The notes: a model not told the origin generated them from the sequence alone. Counted from the first letter of the stretch, positions 18,301 to 28,134 are shown. The stretch is DNA of 64,000 nucleotides from Peptococcaceae bacterium (GCA_012518875.1 JAAYRI010000087.1:27947-91946); one strand, 5' to 3'. Numbers and translations: made by a program.

Positions 18301-19101
18301 CTGCAACAGTCTGCTAAAAATCTCCTGTTCCTCTTCCAGGTTAGGCAAATAAACCCCCGGGCCGTCAGTTCTTAAGGCCAGGCCAATGGCCTGCTCCAGG
18401 GCTGATATGATCACGGCCAGCTCATTCTCCAGGGATTTTTTTAATATTTCGCACCAGGGTAGTTGATCAAAAACCTGGTCTTCCCCCAGGTTATAGGCAG
18501 CCGGCAGTCCTTTTAACCAACCGATAGGATCCACCGTGCTGCGGGCAAAATTGTAGGCACTGAGGACCATCTCCTGTAACAAAGAATCGTCCCGTTTGCC
18601 ACCGTAACAGTCAACCAGCGCTGTAAAGAGATGATTGTCATCAGCATTGTATCGCCGTTCGAAGAGTTCTGTCATGGCTTCTGCCCGGATCAGAGAACAC
18701 TCGGTTTCATCCGCCACCCGGAAGGAGGGATCCAGATCCAAATGGTAAAAATACCGGCTCAGCAGGTCCTGGCAAAAGGAATGGATGGTACTGATAGCAG
18801 CCCGGCTAAAAAGGGCCATCTGCCTGTGCAGGTGCGCGGCCGCAGGGTTTTTTTCGATTTCTGCCGCCAGGCCGCGTCCAATGCGCTCCCTCATTTCCGC
18901 AGCGGCGGCATTAGTAAAGGTTACCACCAGTAGACGGTCTGCATCCACCGGATCCCTCTCGTCGGTTAGGCGTCTAATAATTCGTTCCACCAACACCGCT
19001 GTTTTTCCCGAACCGGCGGCGGCAGCCACCAATAGATTCCCTCCTCGGCCGGTAATAGCCGCCTGTTGTTCTTTTGTCCATTGATTAGCCAACTGTTTCA
19101 C
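15337..19101 (-). CDS. addA: ATP-dependent helicase/nuclease AddAB, subunit A
   Basis: WTKEQQAAITGRGGNLLVAAAAGSGKTAVLVERII; VDEYQDIN; LDYKTDKPA nuclease motif; GTG start at 19101 just after addB stop region. Confidence 0.95.
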   Translation of the reverse strand: MKQLANQWTKEQQAAITGRGGNLLVAAAAGSGKTAVLVERIIRRLTDERDPVDADRLLVVTFTNAAAAEMRERIGRGLAAEIEKNPAAAHLHRQMALFSRAAISTIHSFCQDLLSRYFYHLDLDPSFRVADETECSLIRAEAMTELFERRYNADDNHLFTALVDCYGGKRDDSLLQEMVLSAYNFARSTVDPIGWLKGLPAAYNLGEDQVFDQLPWCEILKKSLENELAVIISALEQAIGLALRTDGPGVYLPNLEEEQEIFSRLLQRCSQGISWSELYDLFQGITFARLPTCRKKDADPELVEQVKKLRDRAKEKAAAVRRSYFDTTPERICHDLRRLYPLVQELAELAIDFAIAYKDAKRARNVVDFGDLEQYSLQVLSERGPGGLLPSPVAMNLQERYEEVLVDEYQDINAMQEAILRLVSRQENGIPNLFMVGDVKQSIYRFRLADPGLFLQKYTTYSTGPQGRQRRIDLARNFRSRSGLVNAVNFVFRQLMTPSVGEIDYGPDAELVYGADYPPPVGAEQIPDEVVEVHLIEKGPTAHREQKAAHKGACQTEQAAPVEFEEGLEAMQKEARLIATRIKELAGLSAEKNALHIYDRGLKQYRPLTYRDVVVLMRATSGHANTFVEEFRQLDIPVYAELATGYFQATEIETILSLLKIIDNPLQDVPLAAVLRSPLVGLDAGELARIRLHLRRGYYFHAVVAASEAGEADLSPKLIDFLRKLEKWRTAARRSSLADLIWTIYRETGYYDFAGGLPGGGQRQANLRSLYNRARQYEAGPFRGLFLFLRFIEQLLDRGGDLGPARALGEKENVVRVMSIHKSKGLEFPVVFVAGLGRKFNLTDLSRDILFHKDLGLGLQLVDVEARLTYPAMSKLALKQKLKLEALAEEMRILYVAMTRAREKLVLVGSVDSLANYARRWCMPAGTTGWRLPDGYLADAQTYLDWLGAALARHRDGAVVRQAGLFMEEMFASAQGDSSRWQIDLDTGLKGTIMERAAVPEILELIKRQETPADPGVYTDVINDRLNWRYPAVATGGLPTRVSVTELQRRLDPAPIMEDSAGQNYQWKIGGRPFFTQGERKLTALEKGSALHLVMKNIDLGGPLAPADIEKEIADLVRREILTAEQAAAVPVGKIAVFFAGTLGKRMLAGREVLRELPFTLALPAREIYPDLPDNIEEKVIVQGVVDCLVDEGDGYLLLDYKTDKPAAEGAAGVVERYRGQLMLYARAVEDILARPVKEKQIYLFSQDLALKCI

Positions 19102-22100
19102 CCTCCATTCTCTGCAGCCTGCTCCAAATAGTGTCCTCATCTTCTCGTTTGATGATCCGGTAAGTGTTGCCTGCCAGGAGAATATCAAACCGGCATACCG
19201 GCTTATAAGGGCAGTACCGGCAGGGCCTGTTAGCACCATCCAGGTAGGGATGAATGTCAATTACCCCATCCATAATCCTGGTGCCGGCAATAGTCAGCTG
19301 TATATCCAGATGTGCCCCAAGCAAACCAAACTGATCCCGGGTAAAAACAGCAGAACGGGCCGAAAAACCGCCATCTTTTTTTATTTGCACGGGTATTAGT
19401 TGGGACTGACCGGTCAGGCCGCTGTCCGTCAATTGCACCACCTGGGTGTCCGCTAACACAAAACCTGTCATCCTGAATTCCCGCAAAATCATTTTCTCTA
19501 CCTCTGCAGGAGGGGGTATGGCCCCGTTGGTCTTCACCAGTGGGTCGGCGATAGGAAAATACAGCATAGCGCCCGGCAGTGCCTGATCAGCGCCCAATAA
19601 TTCACCTGCATAACACAGCGCCACATTCAGATAGGCCGGCAACTGCAATTTTAGACCGTGATAGATATCCTGCAAGTTAACTTTGCTGCCCCCTGTTTTA
19701 TAGTCAATAATACGTAGATAGCAACCCTCTTCCCCCTGAACAGCATCAACCCGGTCTATCCTGCCGGTGAGAACCATCTCCCTGCCGCCCGTTAGGGAAC
19801 AGGTAATAGCCGGCAGGTCACCACCCGGTCCGAAGGCCAGCTCCAGACCCACCGGCTGAAAGCTGCCGCGCCGGTAATGTTCTACCAGGGCCAGAGCAGT
19901 CTGCTGGACTATCCTTTTTAATTTGCTCACCAGATAACGGCGCCTGGCTGTGCTGATTAAAATTTCATTTTGTAAACGTGGTGCCAGTTTGTCCACAATG
20001 TCACCGGCAAGCAGCCGGCACTGTTCATGATCGAGCTGACCCCAGCCAATGCCCATCTTTCGCAGCTGATCGCCCATGTTTTTTAACGCTACATGGAAAA
20101 ACTGGCCCAGTTCAGGAGCACCTACCCTGTAGATAATCCGCTCCTGCAGCCTTAATCCCCGGGCCAGAAAATGGGCAAAGGGGCAGGCCAGAAATTTTTC
20201 TATGCCGGATATGCTGGTTTTCAGCCTGGGCCCATAAAGTGCCTTACTGACAGGGGCAGGCAGCCTGGCTTCCTTATTTGAGATAAATAGGCTGGAAAGA
20301 GCAAAGGATGTTTTTTCCCGGCAAGCACTACCCATAAACCAGGAATAAACCTCTGCCCAAAGAGGGGCAACTGTCTGTCCCTCCTTAACCTCCCGCATCC
20401 TGGTAACCAGGTGAGGCAGCGTACACAGAGGATTGTTGACAAAAGCCAGTTCCTGTACCCTTTCGCCGCTGGGCTCAAGGGGCCAAAAAAGTTTCTCCAG
20501 ACGGGGGAATAGTGCTTTGAGCCTGGCCACCACAGGTGACGGTGCCATTGCCCTCCCCTCATCATCGGCCAGGGGATAGCTGAGATACAGTTTTTCTGAG
20601 GAGCGGGTAAGGGCAATATAGATAAGGTATTGTTCTTCAAAAACCCTGTGTCGTGTACCAGGGGCCAGCCTCAGGCCTATAGCCCGCAGCCGGTCCCTTT
20701 CTTCTTCAGACAGAAGCCCCTTTTCAACTACCCTGGCCGGCAACATACCGTCGCAAGCGCCCATAACAAAAGCCACCCTGGCTCCTGAGTTGCGAAGGCG
20801 TTTCAGGGAGCAAACCATCACCTGATCAAAACCAGGCGAACCCGGATCCAGACCCATACCCGCCAACCCGGCATCCAGGATGGCAGCGTAGTCTTCAATG
20901 GGCAGGACTTCATCGCCCAGTACCTCTACCACCTGTTCCAGGAGGGCAATCAAACCATCCCAGATCCGCTTGTGTTCCGGCACCTGTTCCAGTGGGACGT
21001 CTTTTTCGGCTGCTTTGACCCAGCTAGCCAGCTTTTCCGGCACCTGCATTTTTTCCAGCAGGTTAAACAGGGCTTCTGTAATCCCACGAACATTGATCCC
21101 TGGACTGGCTGTCCGGCAAAATTCGTCAAGAAAAGACACTACCCGGCAGCGGATATGGTTGACAGCGTCCAGTTCCCCCTTTTCTTCATCCCCGGGTTTG
21201 CTATCTTCCTCCAGGGAAAAGCAGCGGTAGTATTCCCAGGGCTCTCCATCAGTCCAACGGCTGCCCCTGATGCCATGGGCCAGCACATAGTTTTCTAATA
21301 AATCAATTTCCTTACGGCTCAGTGGGGCAAGATCAGTTTTTAAAAAACGAAAAACCGGGTCAAATGACCAGTTGGAAAGGGTTACCTCCAGGGCGGCTCG
21401 CACCAGCTCCACCAGTGGATGGTGCATCACTGTCCCCTGCCGGTCAATAAACACCGGGATACCGTAATCAGCAAAAATGCAGCGGATTTCCTCGGCGTAG
21501 TGATCAAGATTCCGCAGCAGGATAATGATTTCCCTGTATCTATACCCGGCGTCCCGGCAAAGGGCTGTGATTTCGCGGGCTACCCCCTCTATCTCCGCCC
21601 TGGGGTTGGCTGCCGCGGCCAAAAGGACACCGCCTTCGTCGCCATACCATTGGGGGGCCGGGTAACTGAAAAAATGTTTTTCCAGGTGGGCTATACCGGG
21701 ACTATGGTACCGTACCCCTCCAGAGCCGTCTAGAACCAGGGGTTCTTCCACCGGGATGTCCTCTGCGGCCGCCAACCGGGAGAGGGATGCATAGGTTTTC
21801 CAGATGGGGTAGAACACTCCGGCCCGATCCAATCCAGCATCAAGGGTGGCCCCATCAGCACACAGGGTAATGTTTACCTGCCGGGCACAATGCATAAGGG
21901 AGGCCAGCACCCGGCATTCCTGTGGTGTGAAATTAGAAAAGCCATCTACCCAGACCTTACCATTTTGGACTGCGGCCGATAGCGGCAAACGCTCCGCTAG
22001 AAGTTTTAAATGGTCCCCGGGTTCAATAAAACGATTGGCCAGAAAACCCTCAAAATCGCTGTAAAACAGGTGGAGTTCATCCAGCTTTTCCGCCAATGTT

Positions 22101-22561
22101 TCTGCCCCCTGGCGGTTATGTAAGGCGGCGGCAGCAGTAGCCAGCTCCTCCGGTTCGAGGCAGTAATTTTTTATTTCTCCCAGGGTGTGTGCCAGGGTGT
22201 CCAAAAAGCCGGGTTTGTTAACCGAACCGCGAAATACCTTTATTTCATCCCGGCGCTCCGCCAACAGGCGCCACAGGAGCATCCGCTTGCCCTGTTCCCC
22301 GATAGGAGATCGAGCTAACCCGCCCGCATCCTGTAATACCCGGTGGGCCAAACACCGAAAACTGAATACCCCTGCCCGGACAAATCCTTTTAGCCCCGGG
22401 GTAGCGGCCAGCATATATTCAGACTGCTGAACAGACTGCTCCGGTACCAGCAATATCAGTGGGGTACCGGTTGGGCCGGCCTTTAATTCTGTGCGAATTT
22501 GTTCCAGACAGGCCTGGGTTTTACCACTTCCTGCCCGGCCGACAATAAACCGTAGTGACAA
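19085..22561 (-). CDS. addB: ATP-dependent nuclease AddAB, subunit B
   Basis: MSLRFIVGRAGSGKTQACLEQIRTEL; Fe-S nuclease end RIIDYKTGG...CRYCPYKPVCRFD. Confidence 0.95.
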   Translation of the reverse strand: MSLRFIVGRAGSGKTQACLEQIRTELKAGPTGTPLILLVPEQSVQQSEYMLAATPGLKGFVRAGVFSFRCLAHRVLQDAGGLARSPIGEQGKRMLLWRLLAERRDEIKVFRGSVNKPGFLDTLAHTLGEIKNYCLEPEELATAAAALHNRQGAETLAEKLDELHLFYSDFEGFLANRFIEPGDHLKLLAERLPLSAAVQNGKVWVDGFSNFTPQECRVLASLMHCARQVNITLCADGATLDAGLDRAGVFYPIWKTYASLSRLAAAEDIPVEEPLVLDGSGGVRYHSPGIAHLEKHFFSYPAPQWYGDEGGVLLAAAANPRAEIEGVAREITALCRDAGYRYREIIILLRNLDHYAEEIRCIFADYGIPVFIDRQGTVMHHPLVELVRAALEVTLSNWSFDPVFRFLKTDLAPLSRKEIDLLENYVLAHGIRGSRWTDGEPWEYYRCFSLEEDSKPGDEEKGELDAVNHIRCRVVSFLDEFCRTASPGINVRGITEALFNLLEKMQVPEKLASWVKAAEKDVPLEQVPEHKRIWDGLIALLEQVVEVLGDEVLPIEDYAAILDAGLAGMGLDPGSPGFDQVMVCSLKRLRNSGARVAFVMGACDGMLPARVVEKGLLSEEERDRLRAIGLRLAPGTRHRVFEEQYLIYIALTRSSEKLYLSYPLADDEGRAMAPSPVVARLKALFPRLEKLFWPLEPSGERVQELAFVNNPLCTLPHLVTRMREVKEGQTVAPLWAEVYSWFMGSACREKTSFALSSLFISNKEARLPAPVSKALYGPRLKTSISGIEKFLACPFAHFLARGLRLQERIIYRVGAPELGQFFHVALKNMGDQLRKMGIGWGQLDHEQCRLLAGDIVDKLAPRLQNEILISTARRRYLVSKLKRIVQQTALALVEHYRRGSFQPVGLELAFGPGGDLPAITCSLTGGREMVLTGRIDRVDAVQGEEGCYLRIIDYKTGGSKVNLQDIYHGLKLQLPAYLNVALCYAGELLGADQALPGAMLYFPIADPLVKTNGAIPPPAEVEKMILREFRMTGFVLADTQVVQLTDSGLTGQSQLIPVQIKKDGGFSARSAVFTRDQFGLLGAHLDIQLTIAGTRIMDGVIDIHPYLDGANRPCRYCPYKPVCRFDILLAGNTYRIIKREDEDTIWSRLQRMEGETVG

Positions 22562-22590
22562 AAGACTACACCCCTATCAAATGAAGAAAC

Positions 22591-22629
22591 AGTCCTATTA
22601 GGATTTATTGATAAATTTCACGGGACTGT
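22591..22629 (-). terminator. Hairpin downstream of the first FlK-like thioesterase gene
   Basis: ACAGTCC...GGACTGT arms, minus strand followed by TTTC; inner palindrome ATTTATTGATAAAT. Confidence 0.4.
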
Positions 22630-22640
22630 CCCCTGGCATG

Positions 22641-23039
22641 TTATTTTGTGAGTTTACCTGTGGCCTTACTGACAAAGCGATCTGTGTTTACAATAAACCG
22701 TTCATGGATACCCGAGCAGATCAAGTCAATCCGGTCCCGCGCCTCAACTGTAAATAGCAGCTTTTTTCCAGTAACCTCCGCCAGGCGGGTAGTAACAACT
22801 ACTTCCATGCCTACGGGGGTGGCAGCCAGGTGCTTAACATCAACCCTGGTACCAACTGTGGTTGAACCTTCCTCCAGATAGGAGGCCACAGATAATAAAG
22901 CTGCCTTTTCTATGAAACGAATCAGGGCCGGTGTTGCGAAAACTGGCACAGAACCACTTTCGTAAACAACTGCCGTTTCCTTTTCACTAACCGTCATCCT
23001 CACCTCGCCGGTAAGGCCCGGTTTTATCTTGTTTTCCAT
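22641..23039 (-). CDS. Hotdog-fold thioesterase, FlK (fluoroacetyl-CoA thioesterase)-like
   Basis: ATPALIRFIEKAALLSVASYLEEGSTTVGTRVDVKHLAATPVGMEVVVTTRLAEVTGKKLLFTVEARD...GIHERFIV. Confidence 0.8.
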   Translation of the reverse strand: MENKIKPGLTGEVRMTVSEKETAVVYESGSVPVFATPALIRFIEKAALLSVASYLEEGSTTVGTRVDVKHLAATPVGMEVVVTTRLAEVTGKKLLFTVEARDRIDLICSGIHERFIVNTDRFVSKATGKLTK

Positions 23040-23305
23040 CAGTTTGCCTGGTTTCCCAAACCGGTAGATAGCTAGTTTGCACAATACATTTAACCTCATA
23101 GCCGGTACATCGTTCCCGTGGATTTTCAGAAAACCAGGATTTTCACCTGCCTATTTTTTGGTTTTTAGAAAGAATAAGTATGGCTGTCATAAAGTCGTCC
23201 TTTTCAACCATTGTCAGGCCGTATACAGCTTGATACTTGATATTAGAATACTTTGCACTAACAGAGAGAACAATATTTTTAATATCTTCCCGGGAGGAAT
23301 TAAAC

Positions 23306-24358
23306 ATGGAACACCATACTGCTGTGGAAACCCGGGGCGAAGGCCTGGTGGCCCACCACAATCCCCCGCTAACGGCCCCTGAATCAGCCAGGCTCTGGCA
23401 GGTAAATCTCTATTACAAAATGCTTTACTGCGTCTTTAAACACTTTTTAAGCACCTGTGATGACCAGGACCTGCGCCTGCATATCGAGGAAGCCCTGTCT
23501 ATGTTTGAAGAGCGGATAAACCGTTCCACGGAAGTGCTTACAGAAGAAGGACACCCCGTTCCAATCGGGTTTACGGATAATGATCTGGAGCCGGAAAGCC
23601 CCAGGTTGTTTACAGACCTGTACTATTATTACTATATTTTGCATATGGCCCAGATTGGGCTTCAATTAAACAGCATGGATTTGGCCCATACAACCCGCAA
23701 GGACGTAAGGGAATTTTTTACGGCGTCGGTTTCTTCCACAATGGGATACTATAACCGGTTTTCCGACTTGATGCTGGAAAAAGGCATTTATATCCGCCCA
23801 CCGGCTGTTAATATTTTCAAGGAAACAGATATTGTGGAAAAACAGGACTTCTTACGCGGTTTTCTAGGCAAACGCAGGCCCCTTCTAGAGCTGGAAATAA
23901 ATCACCTTTTTTCCGGCATTAGAAATAATGTGATCGGGGGCCTTTTGGCAACAGGTTTTCAGCAGGTGGCCGGGTCAGAGCAGGTCCGGGCATATATGGC
24001 TAGAGGAACGGATATCTCACGAAAACATGCAGATATACTCAATTCCGTTTTACAAAAGGAAAAAATACCTGCTCCAATGCACTCCGGGGTGTTGCTCCTG
24101 GACTTAACCACGCCTCCCTTCTCCGACAAATTAATGATGCAGCACATGGTGATTTTAACAGGTATCGGCATCGGTAATCTCGCTAATGCTATGGCTACTT
24201 CCCTGAGGCATGATCTCGGTGTAAGCTTCACCCGGCTGATTGGCGAAGCTGCCAACTATGGGGAGGATGGGTTAAATATCATGATTGAGAATGGCTGGTT
24301 TGAACAACCGCCCCGCAAAATAGACCCCCGGGATCTGGCCAGGGAACAAGTACATTGA
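23306..24358 (+). CDS. DUF3231 family protein (spore coat-like)
   Basis: Two repeated four-helix-like halves (NPPLTAPESARLWQVNLYYKMLYCVFKHFL...; LLELEINHLFSGIRNNVIGGLLATGFQQVAGSEQVRAYMARGTDISRKHADIL). Confidence 0.75.
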   Translation: MEHHTAVETRGEGLVAHHNPPLTAPESARLWQVNLYYKMLYCVFKHFLSTCDDQDLRLHIEEALSMFEERINRSTEVLTEEGHPVPIGFTDNDLEPESPRLFTDLYYYYYILHMAQIGLQLNSMDLAHTTRKDVREFFTASVSSTMGYYNRFSDLMLEKGIYIRPPAVNIFKETDIVEKQDFLRGFLGKRRPLLELEINHLFSGIRNNVIGGLLATGFQQVAGSEQVRAYMARGTDISRKHADILNSVLQKEKIPAPMHSGVLLLDLTTPPFSDKLMMQHMVILTGIGIGNLANAMATSLRHDLGVSFTRLIGEAANYGEDGLNIMIENGWFEQPPRKIDPRDLAREQVH

Positions 24359-24398
24359 ATTCAATAGAAAACCAGGAACAATTCGTCCTCCAATATTC

Positions 24399-25196
24399 TT
24401 AGATAAAGCCCCCTGGACGATCCCCCATTATATCTGGACCCGGTTGGGGTGATGTTAGAGGTATGAACTTATATCTTGCCTGGCCCCGGGCATTAAATTC
24501 CACATAAAGGACCCTGGGCCTGCGCACCAATTCCTGTTTTAGACCTGTTAGACGGGCCAAGGCGCCAGGGTTCAGAAAATACTTGTCACCGACCACCTCA
24601 TGATAGCCAAGATGGGCATGTGCTCCCAGGGTAATGTCTGCCTCCGTGGAAATTATCTCAGTTATTAGGGTACAGGGAACCTGATTGGAAAACGCCTTGG
24701 GCAAAAGCATGCCATGGACCACATGGAGCGCTATATCACAGTGTTTCTTTTTAACCATATAATGCTCCTTGTTCTTTTGCCTATCGATGTTACCATAAAA
24801 ATGCTGGCCGCTGAGCTGCAACACGCAACCACCGTTGTCCAGGTATAATGCTTTTCCAGGTTGCAAAAGGTTGATTAATCCCTGTTTAGCCAGCTTGCCC
24901 ACAGCAGTATGTTCAAGACTGTTCAACCGCTGCCCAATAAGATCGTGATTACCTGCTACACAGTAGGCCGGCAAATCCAATTCTTTTAAAAACCAGTTGA
25001 ATAGTTCTAGAGATTTCTGATCGGGGTGGGGATGGTCAAAAACGTCCCCACCATGAATTATAAAGTCAACCTGGTTTTGCCGGCAAAGACCAAGCACCTC
25101 AGAAAGCTTTAATGAAATGGCATTGAAAAAGTTGTCCCTGCGGTTTTCAGGAATTCCGCTACGTATATGTGTGTCAGCAAGATAGATTAAACGCAT
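24399..25196 (-). CDS. Metallophosphoesterase, SbcD/Mre11-like
   Basis: MRLIYLADTHIRSG, IIHGGDVFDHPHP, YCVAGNHDLIG, LGAHAHLGYHE motifs. Confidence 0.87.
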   Translation of the reverse strand: MRLIYLADTHIRSGIPENRRDNFFNAISLKLSEVLGLCRQNQVDFIIHGGDVFDHPHPDQKSLELFNWFLKELDLPAYCVAGNHDLIGQRLNSLEHTAVGKLAKQGLINLLQPGKALYLDNGGCVLQLSGQHFYGNIDRQKNKEHYMVKKKHCDIALHVVHGMLLPKAFSNQVPCTLITEIISTEADITLGAHAHLGYHEVVGDKYFLNPGALARLTGLKQELVRRPRVLYVEFNARGQARYKFIPLTSPQPGPDIMGDRPGGFI

Positions 25197-25244
25197 AGCG
25201 GTTCCCTCCAATATTACACATGTTTTTGCGGTGTCGCATCAAGG

Positions 25245-25460
25245 CTAAAATATTGACCGCCCGGTGTCCACTCTTTTCTCATCATCGGGTCCCAGAGACA
25301 CAAACAACTTTTTAAATCTTTCAAAATCCGCCAAATCCATCAATTCTGTGTGGGAATAAAATATTCTTCCGGCGTTGTTCATAGCTCCCCAGGTCAGTTT
25401 AACAATATCCTTATTAACACCCTTTTTGGTTTCTGTTTTGGCAAAGAGTTTTATAGACAT
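25245..25460 (-). CDS. Small hypothetical protein (71 aa)
   Basis: ORF with ATG start, between phosphoesterase and second thioesterase; no family recognised. Confidence 0.5.
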   Translation of the reverse strand: MSIKLFAKTETKKGVNKDIVKLTWGAMNNAGRIFYSHTELMDLADFERFKKLFVSLGPDDEKRVDTGRSIF

Positions 25461-25546
25461 GTCTTAACACCTTTTACGCCTCGTATTTTCTCCCAATCAA
25501 TTACATTATATCAAGGAGAGGGAACTCTTTCATAGAATGTTATTGT

Positions 25547-25954
25547 TTATGTGCCTTTTCCTATCTTCTTTTCCCGAGCCCTCTGGAGAAAGCTGTCCAG
25601 ATCCACTATAAACCTCTCATGTGTTCCTCTGCCAATTTGTTCCTTATCATCCCAGGCCTCAAAGGTAAACAAAAGCTTCTTTCCTACAATACCCACCAGG
25701 GTTGAATAGACTGCCACCTTCTTACCTACCGGTGTTGGTGATAGATGCTGCACCTCAAACCTTGTACCTACCGTGGTCATCCCCTCTTCCAAATAAGGTA
25801 AGACAGATTCCAGGGTGGCCTTTTCCATCAAGCCAATCATAGCCGGTGAGGCATATACATTTACCACCGTATTGCCGTAAGCGATGGCCGTGTTTTGATC
25901 CGTTACCTCATCCCTGGCTATCCCCTTGACACCTACCTCCAGCAATTTGGCCAT
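25547..25954 (-). CDS. Hotdog-fold thioesterase, FlK-like (second paralog)
   Basis: ASPAMIGLMEKATLESVLPYLEEGMTTVGTRFEVQHLSPTPVGKKVAVYSTLVGIVGKKLLFTFEAWDD...GTHERFIVDLDSF; similar to 22641-23039. Confidence 0.85.
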   Translation of the reverse strand: MAKLLEVGVKGIARDEVTDQNTAIAYGNTVVNVYASPAMIGLMEKATLESVLPYLEEGMTTVGTRFEVQHLSPTPVGKKVAVYSTLVGIVGKKLLFTFEAWDDKEQIGRGTHERFIVDLDSFLQRAREKKIGKGT

Positions 25955-26077
25955 GTTTTCTCCTCCCTTAAAATTGTTTTTATGTATTTAAATTCATGAT
26001 CAACCTAGAAAAACCTGCCACCATAGGCAATTAACCTTTAAAATAACAATATTTTTTGACTGTTAATATGTAATATT

Positions 26078-26599
26078 ATGGGGCTACTGGCATATCCTAT
26101 CAATATAACGGAGATGATCCGGATGAGCAATCCTTTCCTGGGCCATGAGGCTTCAGAAATAATACTAATAATTCTACTGTTTTTAGGGCTTTTTGGCCGA
26201 TCAAATATTATTGTCGTCTCATCCTGTATTCTGCTCTGTGTTAGATACTTCAGCCTGGATCAGATAATTCTCCCCCTGCTGGAGAAACGCGGCATAGAAA
26301 TCGGGCTCTTATTTTTAATGCTGCATATCCTGACACCGATAGCCACCGGCAAACTGGCCAAGGAGGATATATACTCATCAGTATCTCTAAAAGGTCTACT
26401 GGCCCTCTCGGCAGGTGCCCTGGCCACGAAACTCAATGGGGACGGCCTGAACCTAATGAACACAAGCCCAGAAATTATATTTGGGCTAACCGCAGGTACT
26501 GTGGCAGGGATTCTTGTCCTCCGCGGTAGACCCTGTGGGCCGGTGATGGCTGCTGCCGTAACAGCCGTATTCTATAAATTATTTAGTTTTTTCACCTAA
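26078..26599 (+). CDS. DUF441 family membrane protein
   Basis: Hydrophobic; GLFGRSNIIVVSSCILL, LEKRGIEIGLLFLMLHILTPIATGKL, GLTAGTVAGILVLRGRPCGPVMAAAV. Confidence 0.85.
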   Translation: MGLLAYPINITEMIRMSNPFLGHEASEIILIILLFLGLFGRSNIIVVSSCILLCVRYFSLDQIILPLLEKRGIEIGLLFLMLHILTPIATGKLAKEDIYSSVSLKGLLALSAGALATKLNGDGLNLMNTSPEIIFGLTAGTVAGILVLRGRPCGPVMAAAVTAVFYKLFSFFT

Positions 26600-26607
26600 A
26601 AATAATA

Positions 26608-26632
26608 ATCCCATATCACTAAGATACGGGAT
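26608..26632 (+). terminator. Hairpin downstream of DUF441 gene
   Basis: ATCCCATATC-actaa-GATACGGGAT. Confidence 0.45.
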
Positions 26633-26692
26633 ATTCCAGCACTAACAGGGCAGACACCTTGAGGTGATTTAGCAAAAGTCATTTATAGGGTA

Positions 26693-27034
26693 TTAAAGGA
26701 GCATCCTAAAAACCATAATCTGGATAAACATTATTATTGGTATACCAAGGGTAAAAAGGAGCTTTCGGGTTTTATGTTTAAAAACATGCATACCAATATA
26801 AACACCTATGGATCCGCCTATAGCAGCCAGCAATAACAACCTGATCTCCGGTACCCTGTACCTGTGAGATTTGGCCATGGCTTTGTCATAACACATGATT
26901 AAAAAACAGGCCACATTAATGATCAAAATATAAATGAGCAAAATTAAGACCCTCTTTTTTCGGATTCCAGGGCCCCATGCATAGAGGAAACACTTAATGC
27001 CCAAACTATGGACATGGGAATAATAGCCGTACAT
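26693..27034 (-). CDS. DUF1294 family membrane protein
   Basis: MCYDKAMAKSHRYRVPEIRLLLLAAIGGSIGVYIGMHVFKHKTRKLLFTLGIP; true start probably internal because the ORF-track start overlaps the + strand gene. Confidence 0.8.
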   Translation of the reverse strand: MYGYYSHVHSLGIKCFLYAWGPGIRKKRVLILLIYILIINVACFLIMCYDKAMAKSHRYRVPEIRLLLLAAIGGSIGVYIGMHVFKHKTRKLLFTLGIPIIMFIQIMVFRMLL

Positions 27035-27928
27035 GGCGGGTTGGATACCAGCCGGGAAAAACAGTATCTGGAAATTCTCCAGGAGGCAGCGTTAAAAGGT
27101 TATGAACTCCTGCTAAAAAGCCGTGTTCAAGCGCTGGAGGCGGTGCTGCAGGTGCTGGAGAAATCCCCCAAATTTAATTGTGGCTACGGTTCCGTACTTA
27201 ATTTTGATGGTATCGTAGAAATGGATGCTGCCATCATGGATGGTCCATCTAGCCGTTTTGCCGCTGTTGCTGCCATTCAGGATGTCCAACATCCTATTTC
27301 TGTAGCCCGGGCACTAATGGAGAAGACATCAAATGTGATCCTGGCTGGTGCCGGGGCTGTTAAATTTGCCCGGGCACAGGGTTTCCCCGTAGCAGACTGC
27401 ATAGCCGGCAGACAGCGTGAAGCCTGGCAAAAAGCCCGGGCAAGCCTGGCCCGTGGTGAAAAACCGGCCCAAAACCTATATACAGGTCTTGCTGCTCCCT
27501 ATGGTGACACCGTTGGCTGCGTCCTATGGGACGGAACAGGACTCGCTGCAGCTTCATCCACCGGTGGCTGTTTGCTTAAAACGCCGGGCCGTGTTGGGGA
27601 TACTCCCAGCCTTGGCGGTGGTATTTTCGCCTCAAAAACAAGCGCTGTTGTATGCACAGGTATTGGTGAAGCTTTTATAGAAACCCTAACCGCAAAATAT
27701 GTTGATCAAGTTATCGCCGCAGGCAATGAACCCAATCAAGCTACCAGGCTAGCCCTGGGTAGACTGTATGAACAAAAGAAGGCAGAGGGTGGTATCCTGG
27801 CTGTTGATGCCCGGGGCAATGTTGGTTCCACCTTCAATGCCGGCCGGTTTCCGGTAGTAGTTGTCGCCGGTGGCCGGCTGATTGACAACTACCAGCCAGT
27901 CAACCTGCGCGCGGAGCAAGTACACTAG
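27008..27928 (+). CDS. Isoaspartyl peptidase/L-asparaginase (Ntn-hydrolase)
   Basis: IIAVHGG...; DTVGCVLWDGTGLAAASSTGGCLLKTPGRVGDTPSLGGGIFAS with catalytic Thr in DTVG. Confidence 0.9.
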   Translation: MDMGIIAVHGGLDTSREKQYLEILQEAALKGYELLLKSRVQALEAVLQVLEKSPKFNCGYGSVLNFDGIVEMDAAIMDGPSSRFAAVAAIQDVQHPISVARALMEKTSNVILAGAGAVKFARAQGFPVADCIAGRQREAWQKARASLARGEKPAQNLYTGLAAPYGDTVGCVLWDGTGLAAASSTGGCLLKTPGRVGDTPSLGGGIFASKTSAVVCTGIGEAFIETLTAKYVDQVIAAGNEPNQATRLALGRLYEQKKAEGGILAVDARGNVGSTFNAGRFPVVVVAGGRLIDNYQPVNLRAEQVH

Positions 27929-28061
27929 TATAATTTGATATGGCTGTTTAAGCCCCGGTCTTGATAACATACAACTGGTGTCTAACACTATAAAGCCTAA
28001 CACATTTAAATATTTTTAGCTAAACACTCTTTATATCCTCCTTAAAAATCATAAAAAAATT

Positions 28062-28095
28062 TAGGCCCCCGGCCTTTTTTGTGCCGGGGGTCATT
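28062..28095. terminator. Bidirectional intrinsic terminator between convergent genes
   Basis: CCCCCGGC...GCCGGGGG stem with A-rich 5' flank and T-rich 3' flank. Confidence 0.75.
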
Positions 28096-28134
28096 TTTGC
28101 CAATCATATTTACAGGAGACATCCTATAGCCTGG

